This document shows positions 43,243 through 52,771 of a DNA stretch of 64,000 nt, piece by piece. The stretch comes from Butyrivibrio sp. FCS014 (GTDB lineage: Bacteria > Bacillota > Clostridia > Lachnospirales > Lachnospiraceae): assembly GCF_000526935.1 (NCBI RefSeq), contig NZ_JAHA01000019.1, positions 868,001 to 932,000 on the forward strand. The letters run 5' to 3'. The translations under genes and the position numbers were made by a program. The notes below the pieces were generated by a model, which had not been told where the DNA came from, searched no databases, and saw only the letters and a list, made by a program, of their open reading frames with translations. Position 1 is the first letter of the stretch, and each line of letters begins with the position of its first letter.

Positions 43243-44267
43243 CAGGGTGCCTTCACTGAATTAACAATAGCATCGATAACTGCTTCCACGGGAACGTTGT
43301 CCGCAACCGCTGAATAGTTGAGGCCGATCCTGTGGCGGAGCACCTGGTGGCTCACCTGCTTAACATCCTCGGGAGTCACATAGGTTCTGCCCTGAATGAG
43401 GGCAACTGCCTTTGCCATCTTAAGGAAAGCGATGGAAGCTCTGGGGCTGGCACCGATCCTTACATACTTGCCAAGCTCAAGGCCCTGGATCTGGGCAGCC
43501 CGTCTGCTGGCAACAACAATGCTGGAGATGTACCACTTAATGGCATCATCAACATAAACCTTTTCGGCGATATCCTGAACCTTATCAACATCCTTGATGG
43601 TGAGAACAGGAGGAGCTACGTTGGCAATGGCTCCTGTCTCAACCCTGTTAAGGATCTCAACCTCCTCAGCAGCTGTGGGGTATGTGATCACCTCTTTTAT
43701 CAGGAATCTGTCAGTCTGAGCCTCGGACAAAGGATAGGTTCCCTCCTGCTCGATGGGGTTCTGGGTGGCAATTACGATGAAAATGTCCTCAGGCATATGA
43801 TAGGACTTGCCGCCAATGGTAACCTGCTTCTCCTGCATGGCCTCCAGCATCGCAGACTGGGTCTTGGCGCTGGAACGGTTTACCTCATCAAGGAGCACGA
43901 AGTTGGCAAATACGGGGCCTAAGATATTCTCAAACTTTCCTGTAGCCTGATTGTAGATCTGGGTTCCGATGATATCACCGGGCAAAAGATCCGGTGTGCA
44001 CTGGATCCTTGTGAATTTACCCTCTACCGCATCAGAGATTGCCTTGGCTGCTGTGGTCTTTGCAAGACCGGGAACAGACTCAATAAGGATATGTCCGTCG
44101 GCAATGATTGAGCCGATCAGGGAAAACTTGAGCTGCTGCTGTCCCACAACCTTTGCGTCAAAGTAGGAAGAAAGCTTCCCGATAACTTCCTGGGAATAGA
44201 GGAAATCCGCCTCGGAAATATCTTCTCTGTTCTGAGGCTGATTGTTCATGTTGTTATTAACGTCCAT
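43242..44267 (-). CDS. MoxR-family AAA+ ATPase
   Basis: A 341-residue AAA+ protein with the MoxR-type Walker A ESVPGLAKTTAAKA, Walker B FVLLDEVNRSSAKTQSAMLEAM, sensor 1 IVIATQNPIEQEGTYPLSEAQ and a C-terminal lid. MoxR ATPases act as chaperones that load cofactors onto or remodel VWA-domain proteins, which fits the two VWA genes downstream. It heads the six-gene run ending at the TPR or cyclophilin gene. It is 18 bases downstream of metF, so read-through from the purine/folate operon is possible. Confidence 0.95.
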   Translation of the reverse strand: MDVNNNMNNQPQNREDISEADFLYSQEVIGKLSSYFDAKVVGQQQLKFSLIGSIIADGHILIESVPGLAKTTAAKAISDAVEGKFTRIQCTPDLLPGDIIGTQIYNQATGKFENILGPVFANFVLLDEVNRSSAKTQSAMLEAMQEKQVTIGGKSYHMPEDIFIVIATQNPIEQEGTYPLSEAQTDRFLIKEVITYPTAAEEVEILNRVETGAIANVAPPVLTIKDVDKVQDIAEKVYVDDAIKWYISSIVVASRRAAQIQGLELGKYVRIGASPRASIAFLKMAKAVALIQGRTYVTPEDVKQVSHQVLRHRIGLNYSAVADNVPVEAVIDAIVNSVKAP

Positions 44268-44285
44268 TTTAAATCTCCAATTCTT

Positions 44286-45149
44286 TTACCTGATGATAGT
44301 GGAAAGGTTTCTCATGATGCCTTCCGCAATATCGGGTTTGTTCATAGAATACACGTGTATGTGGCTAACGCCGTTGGATATAAGATCGATGATCTGGTCG
44401 CTGGCGTAGATGATGCCTGCTTCCTTGAGCTTCTCGGGGTCATCCGCAAAGCGGTCAACCATGATCTTCATCTTCTGAGGTATGGTGGATCCTGAAAGAG
44501 CAACGCTTCTTGCCACCTGTCTCTTGTTGGTGATGGGCATGATTCCGGGAACCACGGGAACTTCAATCCCCTTCTCCCTGATCCTGTAGAGGAACTGATA
44601 GAGAGTTGAGTTATCAAAGAACATCTGGGTTGTCAGGAAATCACATCCCGCATCCACCTTCTCCTTGAGGTGAATAATGTCTTCGGACTGTCTCTCACAC
44701 TCCACATGTCCCTCAGGATAGCAGGCTCCGCCGATGCAGAAGCTCTCATCCAGTGACTTGATGTCATAGATAAGCTCTGTGGCATGGTTGTAATCAAAAG
44801 CAATTCTGCCTTCCTTAGGGATATCTCCACGAAGGGCCATGATGTTCTCGATACCCTTTTCCCTGTAGCTTTTAACCACTTCCCTCACCAGATCCCTGGT
44901 GGAGGAAACACAGGTAAGGTGGGCAAGCACAGGAACACCGTATTTATCCTGAAGGTCAGCGGCAATATTACCTGTATTCTTGCTGGTTCCGCCGCCGGCG
45001 CCGTAGGTTACGCTCATAAAGTCCGGCTTAAGCTCAGCGATCCTGGCTGCTGCCTTCTCCACTGCTTCATAGCCGTCATCGGTCTTGGGCGGGAATACCT
45101 CGAAGGAAAGCGTAACTTCTTTATTCTTAAACAGGTCTTTTATCTTCAT
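44286..45149 (-). CDS. metF: methylenetetrahydrofolate reductase
   Basis: A 287-residue TIM-barrel flavoprotein that reduces 5,10-methylene-THF to 5-methyl-THF, with the N-terminal motif LSFEVFPPKTDDGYE (catalytic Glu) and VTYGAGGGTS, plus FLTTQMFFDN and VPGIMPI. Length is normal for the prokaryotic enzyme. It starts three bases after the purB stop, so it is in the purF-purB operon, linking purine synthesis with one-carbon metabolism. Confidence 0.95.
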   Translation of the reverse strand: MKIKDLFKNKEVTLSFEVFPPKTDDGYEAVEKAAARIAELKPDFMSVTYGAGGGTSKNTGNIAADLQDKYGVPVLAHLTCVSSTRDLVREVVKSYREKGIENIMALRGDIPKEGRIAFDYNHATELIYDIKSLDESFCIGGACYPEGHVECERQSEDIIHLKEKVDAGCDFLTTQMFFDNSTLYQFLYRIREKGIEVPVVPGIMPITNKRQVARSVALSGSTIPQKMKIMVDRFADDPEKLKEAGIIYASDQIIDLISNGVSHIHVYSMNKPDIAEGIMRNLSTIIR

Positions 45150-45152
45150 ACT

Positions 45153-46586
45153 TTATACATTGATCTCGGCTGAAAGACCAAGATCCTCCTTGTTTGCTTC
45201 GATGATGGGGTTAACTACTTCCGAAAGGAACTTATCAACCTGGTGAGCGCTGCAGCCAACGTACTTCTTAGGGTCCATTGAAGCCTGAAGCTCCTCAAGG
45301 CTCAGATGGAAGGCCGGATCTGCTGCGATGAGCTCAAGAAGATTATTGTCCTTACCTTCAACTTTAACGGTCCTTCCGGCTTCCATGGAGAGCTCTCTTA
45401 TCCTCTCATGAAGCTCCTGTCTGTCACCGCCTGCCTTTACTGCATCCATCATGATATTCTCTGTTGCCATGAAAGGAAGCTCAGCAAGCATGTGCTTCTC
45501 GATAACCTTGGGATAAACCACAAGTCCGTCCACTACATTTATACACAGATCAAGGACGCCGTCTGTTGCAAGGAAGCCCTCGGGAATTGAAAGCCTCTTG
45601 TTGGCTGAATCGTCAAGGGTTCTCTCGAACCACTGGGAAACCTCTGTGATGGCGGGGTTGAGCATATCTGTGATCACATATCTTGAAAGAGAGCAGATTC
45701 TCTCGCTTCTCATGGGGTTGCGCTTGTAGGCCATTGCGGAAGATCCGATCTGGCTCTTTTCGAAGGGCTCCTCAACCTCTTTGAGGTGCTGAAGAAGTCT
45801 GATGTCCTGAGCCATCTTTGTGGCTGATGAGCAGATGCCTGCAAGAACATTGATAACCTTCATGTCGATCTTACGGCTGTAGGTCTGGCCTGAAACAGCC
45901 ATGCAGCCCTTGAAGCCCATCTTCTCTGCAAGCATGGGATCCAGCTTGTCTACCTTTGTGAGGTCTCCGTCGAAGAGTTCCAGGAAAGAAGCCTGTGTTC
46001 CTGTGGTTCCCTTGGAGCCCAGAAGCTTCATGTTATCAAGGACGTAATCAAGATCCTCTAAGTCTATTGTGAAATCCTGAAGCCATAAGCAGGCTCTTTT
46101 GCCAACGGTGGTAGGCTGTGCCGGCTGAAAATGTGTAAATCCAAGGGTAGGCTGATCCTTGTACTTGTCTGCAAACTTAGCCAGTTCGTTGATGACATTG
46201 ATGAGTTTTTTGCGGACCAGCTTAAGGCCCTCGGTCATGATGATGATGTCCGTGTTATCGCCAACGTAGCAGCTGGTGGCGCCAAGGTGAATGATACCCT
46301 TGGCCTTGGGGCACTGCTGGCCGTATGCATATACGTGGCTCATAACGTCGTGGCGGACTTCCTTCTCTCTGGCTCTTGCCACCTCGTAGTTGATGTCCTC
46401 CTGATGAGCCTTCAGTTCCTCAATCTGCTCATCGGTTATGTTAAGGCCCAGCTCCTTCTCAATCTCAGCCAGGGCAATCCAGAGTTTCCTCCAGGTCCTG
46501 AACTTCATATCCTGGGAAAAGATGTATTGCATTTCCCTGCTGGCATATCTCTCCGATAATGGGCTGCTGTAGCGGTCTGTAGACAT
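45153..46586 (-). CDS. purB: adenylosuccinate lyase
   Basis: A 477-residue fumarase/aspartase-superfamily lyase. It acts in the purine pathway on SAICAR and adenylosuccinate, releasing fumarate. The superfamily signature GSSAMAYKRNPMRSE is clear, along with GIIHLGATSCYVGDN and TLGFTHFQPAQPTTVGKR. Length is normal for the longer (human/Clostridial-type) PurB forms. It sits 29 bases after purF and three before metF. Confidence 0.96.
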   Translation of the reverse strand: MSTDRYSSPLSERYASREMQYIFSQDMKFRTWRKLWIALAEIEKELGLNITDEQIEELKAHQEDINYEVARAREKEVRHDVMSHVYAYGQQCPKAKGIIHLGATSCYVGDNTDIIIMTEGLKLVRKKLINVINELAKFADKYKDQPTLGFTHFQPAQPTTVGKRACLWLQDFTIDLEDLDYVLDNMKLLGSKGTTGTQASFLELFDGDLTKVDKLDPMLAEKMGFKGCMAVSGQTYSRKIDMKVINVLAGICSSATKMAQDIRLLQHLKEVEEPFEKSQIGSSAMAYKRNPMRSERICSLSRYVITDMLNPAITEVSQWFERTLDDSANKRLSIPEGFLATDGVLDLCINVVDGLVVYPKVIEKHMLAELPFMATENIMMDAVKAGGDRQELHERIRELSMEAGRTVKVEGKDNNLLELIAADPAFHLSLEELQASMDPKKYVGCSAHQVDKFLSEVVNPIIEANKEDLGLSAEINV

Positions 46587-46615
46587 GTGAACTCCTCCTG
46601 TGAAAAAAAGATTTA

Positions 46616-48064
46616 TTATTCCTCGTATTCGCCTCTGATATCCTCATTTGGCGGGTCAACCGGGTAGGTTCCTGTAAAGCATCCCTTGCAGATGCCAAGC
46701 TTTCCGCCCACCATCTCCTCGAGCCTTTCGATACCAAGATAGGCCAGGGAATCCGCACCGATTATCTTGCAGATGTCATCAATGTTCCTGTTGTAGGCAA
46801 TGAGCTGGTCCCTTGCGGGAACATCCGTGCCAAAGTAGCATGGCCACAAAAACGGCGGTGAGCTGACTCTCATGTGGACCTCTTTGGCTCCTGCATCACG
46901 AAGCATCCTGACAATTCTGTCAGATGTGGTGCCCCTTACGATGGAGTCATCTATCATTATTATCCTCTTGCCCTCAACCGCGCTCCTTAAGGCATTGAGC
47001 TTGACCTGAACGCTGGATTCTCTGTTCTTCTGTTTGGGCTTGATGAAGGTTCTTCCTATATAAGAGTTCTTTACAAAGGCCTGTCCGTAGGGGATGCCTG
47101 ACTCAAGGGCATAGCCAAGGGCTGCTACGTTTCCGGACTCGGGAACGCCAACAACCATGTCTGCCTCCACAGGAGAATCCATGGCAAGGAACCTTCCTGC
47201 GGCAATCCTGGCATCGTAGACGCTCACACCGTCTATGGTGCTGTCAGGTCTTGCAAAGTAAATGTATTCGAATATGCATCTTGCATGTTTGCTCTTGTTA
47301 AGGCACATGCTTTTATCTGATTTTATACCAAAATCTGGAGAAATAGTAACTATCTCTCCGGGCTCAACATCCCTTATAAAGGTTGCCCCGATGGTATCAA
47401 GGGCGCAGGTCTCGGAAGCCAAAACGTAGCAGTTCTCTCTTCTTCCTATAACAAGGGGCTTGAATCCGTAAGGATCTCTGGCTCCGATAAGCTTTCTCGG
47501 AGACATGATAACAAGGCTGTAAGCGCCCTTTATCCTCTGCATGGCCTTACCAACTGCCTCCTCAACGGACTGTGTCACCAGTCTCTCCCTGGCAATGTGA
47601 TAAGCTATCACTTCCGAATCAATTGTAGTCTGGAAAATGGCACCGGTATAAGAAAGCTCATGTCTAAGCTCCGGTGCGTTGACAAGGTTACCGTTGTGGG
47701 CCATCGCAAGAGTACCCTTAACGTAATTAAGAACCAGCGGCTGGGCATTCTCTCTTGTGCTGCTGCCTGCCGTGGAATAACGGACGTGTCCGACCCCGAT
47801 ATCGCCCTTAAGCTTATCAAGTTCGTCCGGTGTGAAGGCCTCATTCACAAGGCCCATATCTTTGTGACTTAATACCTTACCTTTAGGGCCTTTGGTATCA
47901 CTGACCGCGATACCGCAGCTCTCCTGTCCCCTGTGCTGCAAAGATACCAGCCCATAGTAAATGGAGTCTGAAACGTTGCCTCCGTCAAAGTCATACATTC
48001 CGAAGACTCCGCACTCCTCTCCCAGGTGCTTGTAAGGTTCCAATCTTTCAATATACTGCTGCAT
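46616..48064 (-). CDS. purF: amidophosphoribosyltransferase
   Basis: A 482-residue class II glutamine amidotransferase/PRPP amidotransferase that catalyses the first committed purine step. The nucleophile Cys is in EECGVFGMYDFDGG near residue 18, so a short propeptide is removed. The PRPP loop MIDDSIVRGTTSDRIV is present, and C-terminal cysteines in GKLGICKGCFTGTYP suggest an Fe-S cluster as in the B. subtilis enzyme. The ATG at 48062-48064 follows GGGGAGATAG. It heads the purF-purB-metF operon behind a near-consensus promoter. No PurR box or riboswitch was recognised. Confidence 0.96.
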   Translation of the reverse strand: MQQYIERLEPYKHLGEECGVFGMYDFDGGNVSDSIYYGLVSLQHRGQESCGIAVSDTKGPKGKVLSHKDMGLVNEAFTPDELDKLKGDIGVGHVRYSTAGSSTRENAQPLVLNYVKGTLAMAHNGNLVNAPELRHELSYTGAIFQTTIDSEVIAYHIARERLVTQSVEEAVGKAMQRIKGAYSLVIMSPRKLIGARDPYGFKPLVIGRRENCYVLASETCALDTIGATFIRDVEPGEIVTISPDFGIKSDKSMCLNKSKHARCIFEYIYFARPDSTIDGVSVYDARIAAGRFLAMDSPVEADMVVGVPESGNVAALGYALESGIPYGQAFVKNSYIGRTFIKPKQKNRESSVQVKLNALRSAVEGKRIIMIDDSIVRGTTSDRIVRMLRDAGAKEVHMRVSSPPFLWPCYFGTDVPARDQLIAYNRNIDDICKIIGADSLAYLGIERLEEMVGGKLGICKGCFTGTYPVDPPNEDIRGEYEE

Positions 48065-48112
48065 CCTATCTCCCCAAAATAGCAACAATCAACTCTTGGT
48101 ACAAACACACAA

Positions 48113-48141
48113 ATAATACCATCATCCGGCTTTCGTTTCAA
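48113..48141 (-). promoter_or_regulatory. purF operon promoter
   Basis: On the minus strand TTGAAA (48136-48141) and TATTAT (48113-48118) are separated by 17 bases. It is about 50 bases upstream of the purF ATG, so the leader is short, with no room for a purine riboswitch. A small TGCGC/GCGCA hairpin (48173-48189) lies upstream of the -35. Confidence 0.7.
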
Positions 48142-48198
48142 GGGTTCAAAGCCTGTCAGAACATGTAAAAAAGATGCGCAAAAAGCGCACCTGAATTA

Positions 48199-48232
48199 AA
48201 AACAGTGGGCCATTTTCATGGCTCACTGTTTT
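48199..48232 (-). terminator. terminator overlapping the GGDEF/EAL stop codon
   Basis: The arms of about 15 bases, AAAACAGTGGGCCAT and ATGGCTCACTGTTTT, pair around TTTC, with a short T-run on the minus strand. The stop codon of the GGDEF/EAL gene (48223-48225) lies inside the stem. It separates that gene from the purF promoter. Confidence 0.78.
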
Positions 48233-50511
48233 GCAAGAAGTGCTTCAAATTCGGTTGCAGGAACAGGCTTTGAGAAATAATAGCCCTGGAACAGATTACA
48301 CCCCAGCTCATTAAGGGTATCAAACTGTTCGAGTGTCTCAACGCCCTCTGTAAGGGAGATGATTCCCAGATCTTCAGATAGTTTTATGACATTTTTGACT
48401 ACGATGTCAGCTCTTTTCTCATCGCTGCCCTTTCCAAGGAACTTCATGTCAATCTTGAGCACGTCAACCGGCATGTCCTTTAACATGTTAAGGGAGGAGT
48501 AGCCGCTGCCGAAGTCGTCCATCTCAACAATGAAGCCCTTTTGGCGGAAGTCTTCGAGAACCTTCATTTTATCGTCAGTATCTCTCATCATGCTGCTCTC
48601 GGTGACTTCAATCCTGAGTCTGTTAGGATCAATGGAATACTCAGCTACCATTCCGGTTATATCTGAGAGAACGTCAGTAACATAAAAATCTTTTGGGGAT
48701 ACGTTCACAGAAATAAACAGATTCGGATATTTCTTTTCCCAATCCGAAAGTATCCTGCAGGCTGACTTCCATATATGCTTATCAAGATCCACGATCATTC
48801 CGTTCTCTTCAAACAGCGGTATGAAATCAGCAGGGGACATAAATCCGTGTTCAGGATGGATCCACCTTGCCAGAGCCTCAGCCCCCACAATACGTCCGCT
48901 TTTGTCTACTATAGGTTGCAGATAAGGAACCACCTGGTCCTGTTCGATGGCTATTCCCAGCTGCGAGGAGAGCTCCTGCTTCCATATCATTTTATCCCTG
49001 ATGCTCTTATCAAAGAACGCCACATGCTTCTTGTAGTTATCTCTTATGGAATCAAGTGCCAAAACAGCCCTGTCATACAAAACATCCACATCCGTGTCAT
49101 CATCTTCTATTTCACAGAAGCCGATGTGGATCATCAGATGCTGCTCAGTATCTCCCAGCTTAACTGTAAACTTCGAGAGGTCTTCTTCCACAATATCCTG
49201 GAAGAACATATTCTTTGGAAGGCATGAACCGAAGGTATCGCCGGAAAGACGGCCATATATACATTTATCGTCCGAATATTTTCTAAGCCAGTCGGCAACC
49301 TGTATAAGCGCCGCATCACCAAAGGCTCTTCCGTAGACATCATTGAACATCTTAAAGTCAAAGATATTGATCACCGCAACATAGTAATCCTTAAGAGCTT
49401 GCTTCTGCAGCTGATCGGATATCTTCTTGAATGTATATTCCTTGTTATAGAGGCCTGTAACCGCATCATGGTTTGTTGCAAACAGTTCATTTTCTATACG
49501 GTTCTTTTCCTCGGTTATGTCTCTGACACGGATATAGGTACCAAGTTTTCTGTCCAGATCGTCGCGGAAATATCCTCTGGCTACCAGATAGTGCCTGACA
49601 TTTCCCAAAGGTCCATTTGTAAATTCCGTCTCAACACTTTCAGGAAGATTATTTACCGGGCCGAAGAGCTGCATTAAGGCATGAGACATACTCTCATAGT
49701 CTTCTCCCCGGGTCTTCGTCAGTTCTTTTGCCGGATGGTTCACCCAAATACATCTGCCTTCCGGACCGTACAGGAACACCGCAACCCTTGTATCGGACAC
49801 AATATCAGCCAGCATTTTATCAAGAAGTCGAAGGGGCCTGTAGTAGATGGAAAAATAGAAGATCAGGATTCCCACTACCGCAAATCCCACCATTGATCTG
49901 TCGATGGGAGTTCTTGAGAAAATGTAGAAGGTCTGCCACATTGTCCCCAGTATCATGCTCAAAAGGATAACAATATAGCGCTCTTTGTATAGTCTGTGGG
50001 CCTTTATTGTCCTTGCAACAAAGACGATCAGTACTATCAGCATAACGCCGTAACACACAATTCTGTGGAAGGTCTGGCCCAGCAGGGGATTTATGATAAA
50101 GTAGGGCTTTCCATAGGCTTCTATCTCCTGAAGAGAAAAAGCATGGCCCGTGAAGATGTTGAGAAGCATCTGAACAATATCAACAAGAAGTATGTATTTC
50201 ATCCAGGAGGGCACACTCTCCCTGCCTTTTCCATGCTCACTCTTTATACGACAGTACTCATTGGTAAAATTAATAAGAGTGTACATGATAAGATCCATGC
50301 CTATGTAATAGATATAGCAGCCCACAAGAGCAGCGCTTCTTGTGGTTGCACCGATGATTATCATGTTTCCAAGAACCGGAGGAATAAGAGACAGGCAGAA
50401 AAAATGCACCTGTTTTCCGATGGGCTTGTCCGAGCGCACGGAAACAAAGCCACATATAAGTAATGTGACGATCAGCAGAGCAAATATAATAACAAAAGCT
50501 GTTCTGATCAA
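48223..50511 (-). CDS. membrane GGDEF-EAL protein, probably a c-di-GMP phosphodiesterase
   Basis: 762 residues. Seven hydrophobic segments (about 1-225, 7TM type), a PAS-like segment (about 240-330), a GGDEF domain (about 345-490) and an EAL domain (about 505-755). The GGDEF active site is degenerate (RLSGDTFGS instead of GGDEF), so cyclase activity is unlikely. The EAL domain keeps its catalytic motifs: AEALARW, FISVNVSP, RIEVTESS, VEMDDFGSGYSS, LKIDMKF, TEGVET. It should therefore break down c-di-GMP, with the GGDEF part perhaps sensing GTP. It lies about 200 bases from the upstream four-gene operon and is transcribed alone. Confidence 0.92.
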   Translation of the reverse strand: MIRTAFVIIFALLIVTLLICGFVSVRSDKPIGKQVHFFCLSLIPPVLGNMIIIGATTRSAALVGCYIYYIGMDLIMYTLINFTNEYCRIKSEHGKGRESVPSWMKYILLVDIVQMLLNIFTGHAFSLQEIEAYGKPYFIINPLLGQTFHRIVCYGVMLIVLIVFVARTIKAHRLYKERYIVILLSMILGTMWQTFYIFSRTPIDRSMVGFAVVGILIFYFSIYYRPLRLLDKMLADIVSDTRVAVFLYGPEGRCIWVNHPAKELTKTRGEDYESMSHALMQLFGPVNNLPESVETEFTNGPLGNVRHYLVARGYFRDDLDRKLGTYIRVRDITEEKNRIENELFATNHDAVTGLYNKEYTFKKISDQLQKQALKDYYVAVINIFDFKMFNDVYGRAFGDAALIQVADWLRKYSDDKCIYGRLSGDTFGSCLPKNMFFQDIVEEDLSKFTVKLGDTEQHLMIHIGFCEIEDDDTDVDVLYDRAVLALDSIRDNYKKHVAFFDKSIRDKMIWKQELSSQLGIAIEQDQVVPYLQPIVDKSGRIVGAEALARWIHPEHGFMSPADFIPLFEENGMIVDLDKHIWKSACRILSDWEKKYPNLFISVNVSPKDFYVTDVLSDITGMVAEYSIDPNRLRIEVTESSMMRDTDDKMKVLEDFRQKGFIVEMDDFGSGYSSLNMLKDMPVDVLKIDMKFLGKGSDEKRADIVVKNVIKLSEDLGIISLTEGVETLEQFDTLNELGCNLFQGYYFSKPVPATEFEALLAKQ

Positions 50512-50687
50512 ACGGACCCGCCTCCTGTACCCATAGTAATCCTAGAGTAATTGTATTATTACAACGTGTACTATTCAACGCATTTTAGATAAATTTAATT
50601 ATGTTATTGTTTGTTTAGAAGCGGTGGGAAACAGGCGCCTGCGGCGGATTAAAAAGGGCAAAGGCAAGCCGCCGGAAAACAAAAAAA

Positions 50688-50709
50688 GTCGGAGGCAAAC
50701 GCCTCCGAC
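50688..50709 (-). terminator. terminator of the four-gene operon
   Basis: GTCGGAGGC and GCCTCCGAC form a perfect 9-bp stem with an AAAC loop; eight bases of the minus strand after it are T-rich (TTTTTTTG). It starts four bases after the stop of the coiled-coil membrane gene. The rest of the gap to the GGDEF/EAL gene (50512-50687) contains no gene I can support. Confidence 0.88.
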
Positions 50710-50712
50710 GAC

Positions 50713-51906
50713 TTAAGCTTCAGGATACTGCTCCTCATAGCGAGATACCATATCCAGGATCTCCTGGGTGTATTTGGGATACTGGCGGGCCATGTCCTCG
50801 ATCTCCATCTTGGCATTGCCGGCCACCACATCACGGTTGTATTCCATTCTCTTTCTAAGAGACTGGCGCTGGACGTTGAGGCTGTGCCTTATCTCAACCT
50901 CTTCGTTGTGGTTTACAAGGGCTTCGGCCTGATGGATCCAGATCTCGGGGTCTCTTACACGGAAGTGGCGAAGCATGTATACCAGATCTTTCTCATTGGT
51001 ATCAAGAAGTTTCCTGGCATCCTCGAATTTCTCACGTTCCTCCCTTTCCTTGAGATACCTGTCGTAGAGGTCCGACAGCTCTTTTGAACTGTTGACCCTG
51101 TATTTAAGGCACAGATAATCTATAAGGTTGGTATTGTTGACATACCTGATCTTCACTGAATTCTGGAGCATTATAAGTCTCGAAATGGACTTGCCAACAC
51201 TCTTAAGCTCCACAACCGCGTTGGTGTTGTGGAAATACAGAACGGTAATCCCCACCGCAGCCAGAAGGATCGTGATCATATAGCCGTAGATAACGTTAAG
51301 GGAAAGTCCGTACTGCAGGAACAAAAGAAATATTATTATCACCACCAGTGATACGGAAATGGCGATCATAAGTCTTTTGGTGTTCTCGATGGTGCTGTGA
51401 AGCTCCTCCTCGCGGTATAGATAGGCCTCATGCTCACCGTCAAGACGCTTTAGGTCGTTCCTTATCTTCTTCTGATACTCCTCGGCTTCATGGAGCTTCT
51501 TGGCCCCTTCCCTTGCAGCGGACTGAAGCCTGTCCATATGCTCGAATTCCTCATCGGTCATCCGGCTCTTGCGGCGGGCGAACTTCTCCTGCTGCTCCTG
51601 GGACTCCAGGATCTTCATGGCACAGTCGTTGATCTCAGCTCTCTGCTCAGGGGGCAGTGCATCGATCTCCTCCATGTCCCTTAAGTGACTGGTGACATCG
51701 TTGTACTCAAGCTCCAGAGCATCCAGCTCTCTTGAGGCCTCCTGCATCTGCTGCAGACAGCTGTTTATGTACTCTCTTCTCTGGACCGGGTCGTCCATAT
51801 CAAGAGCCTTCCTGGTATAGACAATGTCATTCCAGTTCTGAAGCTCTGCCTGCTTCGCCCAGTCCTCTTCCTTAGATTTGCCGGTAAAGACATCAAATAG
51901 TCCCAT
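50713..51906 (-). CDS. coiled-coil membrane protein of the four-gene operon
   Basis: 397 residues, unrecognised. The N-terminal half is predicted long helices and coiled coil (about 45-185, rich in Glu/Lys/Arg/Gln). Two adjacent membrane segments follow (about 190-235: LMIAISVSLVVIIIFLLFLQYG and ITILLAAVGITVLYF), then a second coiled-coil region (about 245-395). The two membrane segments form a hairpin, so both halves face the cytoplasm. It is last in the operon, two bases after the upstream gene, and could anchor the others to the membrane. Confidence 0.82.
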   Translation of the reverse strand: MGLFDVFTGKSKEEDWAKQAELQNWNDIVYTRKALDMDDPVQRREYINSCLQQMQEASRELDALELEYNDVTSHLRDMEEIDALPPEQRAEINDCAMKILESQEQQEKFARRKSRMTDEEFEHMDRLQSAAREGAKKLHEAEEYQKKIRNDLKRLDGEHEAYLYREEELHSTIENTKRLMIAISVSLVVIIIFLLFLQYGLSLNVIYGYMITILLAAVGITVLYFHNTNAVVELKSVGKSISRLIMLQNSVKIRYVNNTNLIDYLCLKYRVNSSKELSDLYDRYLKEREEREKFEDARKLLDTNEKDLVYMLRHFRVRDPEIWIHQAEALVNHNEEVEIRHSLNVQRQSLRKRMEYNRDVVAGNAKMEIEDMARQYPKYTQEILDMVSRYEEQYPEA

Positions 51907-51907
51907 A

Positions 51908-52747
51908 TCACTTCTTGTCCTTTACAAGTTCCCTGTACTCCGCCTTAAGCTCCTCCGTCATCTGCCCGATCTGATCGTAATACTCGTGCATCTTACCCTC
52001 GGCTTTGATAACGGACAATGTTCCGATAGCGTGATTATCATCACTGGCAGCATAGAGCTGCTCAGCCTCATTCATTCTCTTTTCTATTTCCATTGACGCC
52101 TCGTAGGCATCATCATTGTCAGCGATAAAAGAGATATATTCCTTATTGGACAGGTTCATCCTCACTGCTGACAGATACTGGAGATAGGATTCTTTTCTGC
52201 CCCAGTCCTCATATGCCTTAAGGAACATGTCAGCTGCCTTTCCGAACAGGAACAGCCTTGCGTACATAACGCCCTCGTTGTGCTCGATCCTGCCCCGAAG
52301 CTGCCTGTCTATGTCGGGAGTGTTGGCCAGAAGGAACTCATATTCTTTGAAAGCCATGTTGTATCTGCCGTTCTTCATAAGGAAATCCGCCCTGGCCAGC
52401 TTCTTCCTGTAGATGTCCATGCCGGCGTTCTCACGAAGGATTTCCTCTGTCCTGTCAACTTCCCTTCTGGTGTTGTAGCCAACATAATCAAGGATCGTTC
52501 CTGCCAGGGAAGCCATGGAGCATCTCTTGGCAGCCATGCTTCTAAGCTCATCCGCAAGCTTCGCAAGAGAGCACTCATACTCTATCCAGTCAAAAAGATC
52601 CCTGTCAAAGCTCTCCTCATCCAGAAGAAACGCATTCCTGACGATGCAGTAGCACAACTCCTCTATGCAGTAAACGTTTCTGCCGATCTTCTCAATATGA
52701 TATGGTGTTTTGGCATAACTTCCTATGCAAAGGATAGGTTTGCTCAT
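51908..52747 (-). CDS. TPR-like helical protein of the four-gene operon
   Basis: 279 residues, no named family. The N-terminus (SKPILCIGSYAKTPYHI) is a compact region rich in Cys (LCYCIV). From about residue 130 on, helical pairs such as FLMKNGRYNMAFKEYEFLL and ARLFLFGKAADMFLKAYEDWG look like TPR repeats. There is no signal or membrane segment. I take the ATG at 52745-52747, behind GGAG, over one four codons earlier. It overlaps nothing but is only 24 bases after the actin-like gene. It is probably a scaffold or adaptor. Confidence 0.82.
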   Translation of the reverse strand: MSKPILCIGSYAKTPYHIEKIGRNVYCIEELCYCIVRNAFLLDEESFDRDLFDWIEYECSLAKLADELRSMAAKRCSMASLAGTILDYVGYNTRREVDRTEEILRENAGMDIYRKKLARADFLMKNGRYNMAFKEYEFLLANTPDIDRQLRGRIEHNEGVMYARLFLFGKAADMFLKAYEDWGRKESYLQYLSAVRMNLSNKEYISFIADNDDAYEASMEIEKRMNEAEQLYAASDDNHAIGTLSVIKAEGKMHEYYDQIGQMTEELKAEYRELVKDKK

Positions 52748-52771
52748 AGGTATCTCCATTCATCACAATAG

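Noticed and set aside
48142..48222. Purine riboswitch or PurR box ahead of purF
   Set aside because: The stretch lies upstream of the promoter, and the transcript leader is only about 40-50 bases; no aptamer core or PurBox-like sequence was seen.
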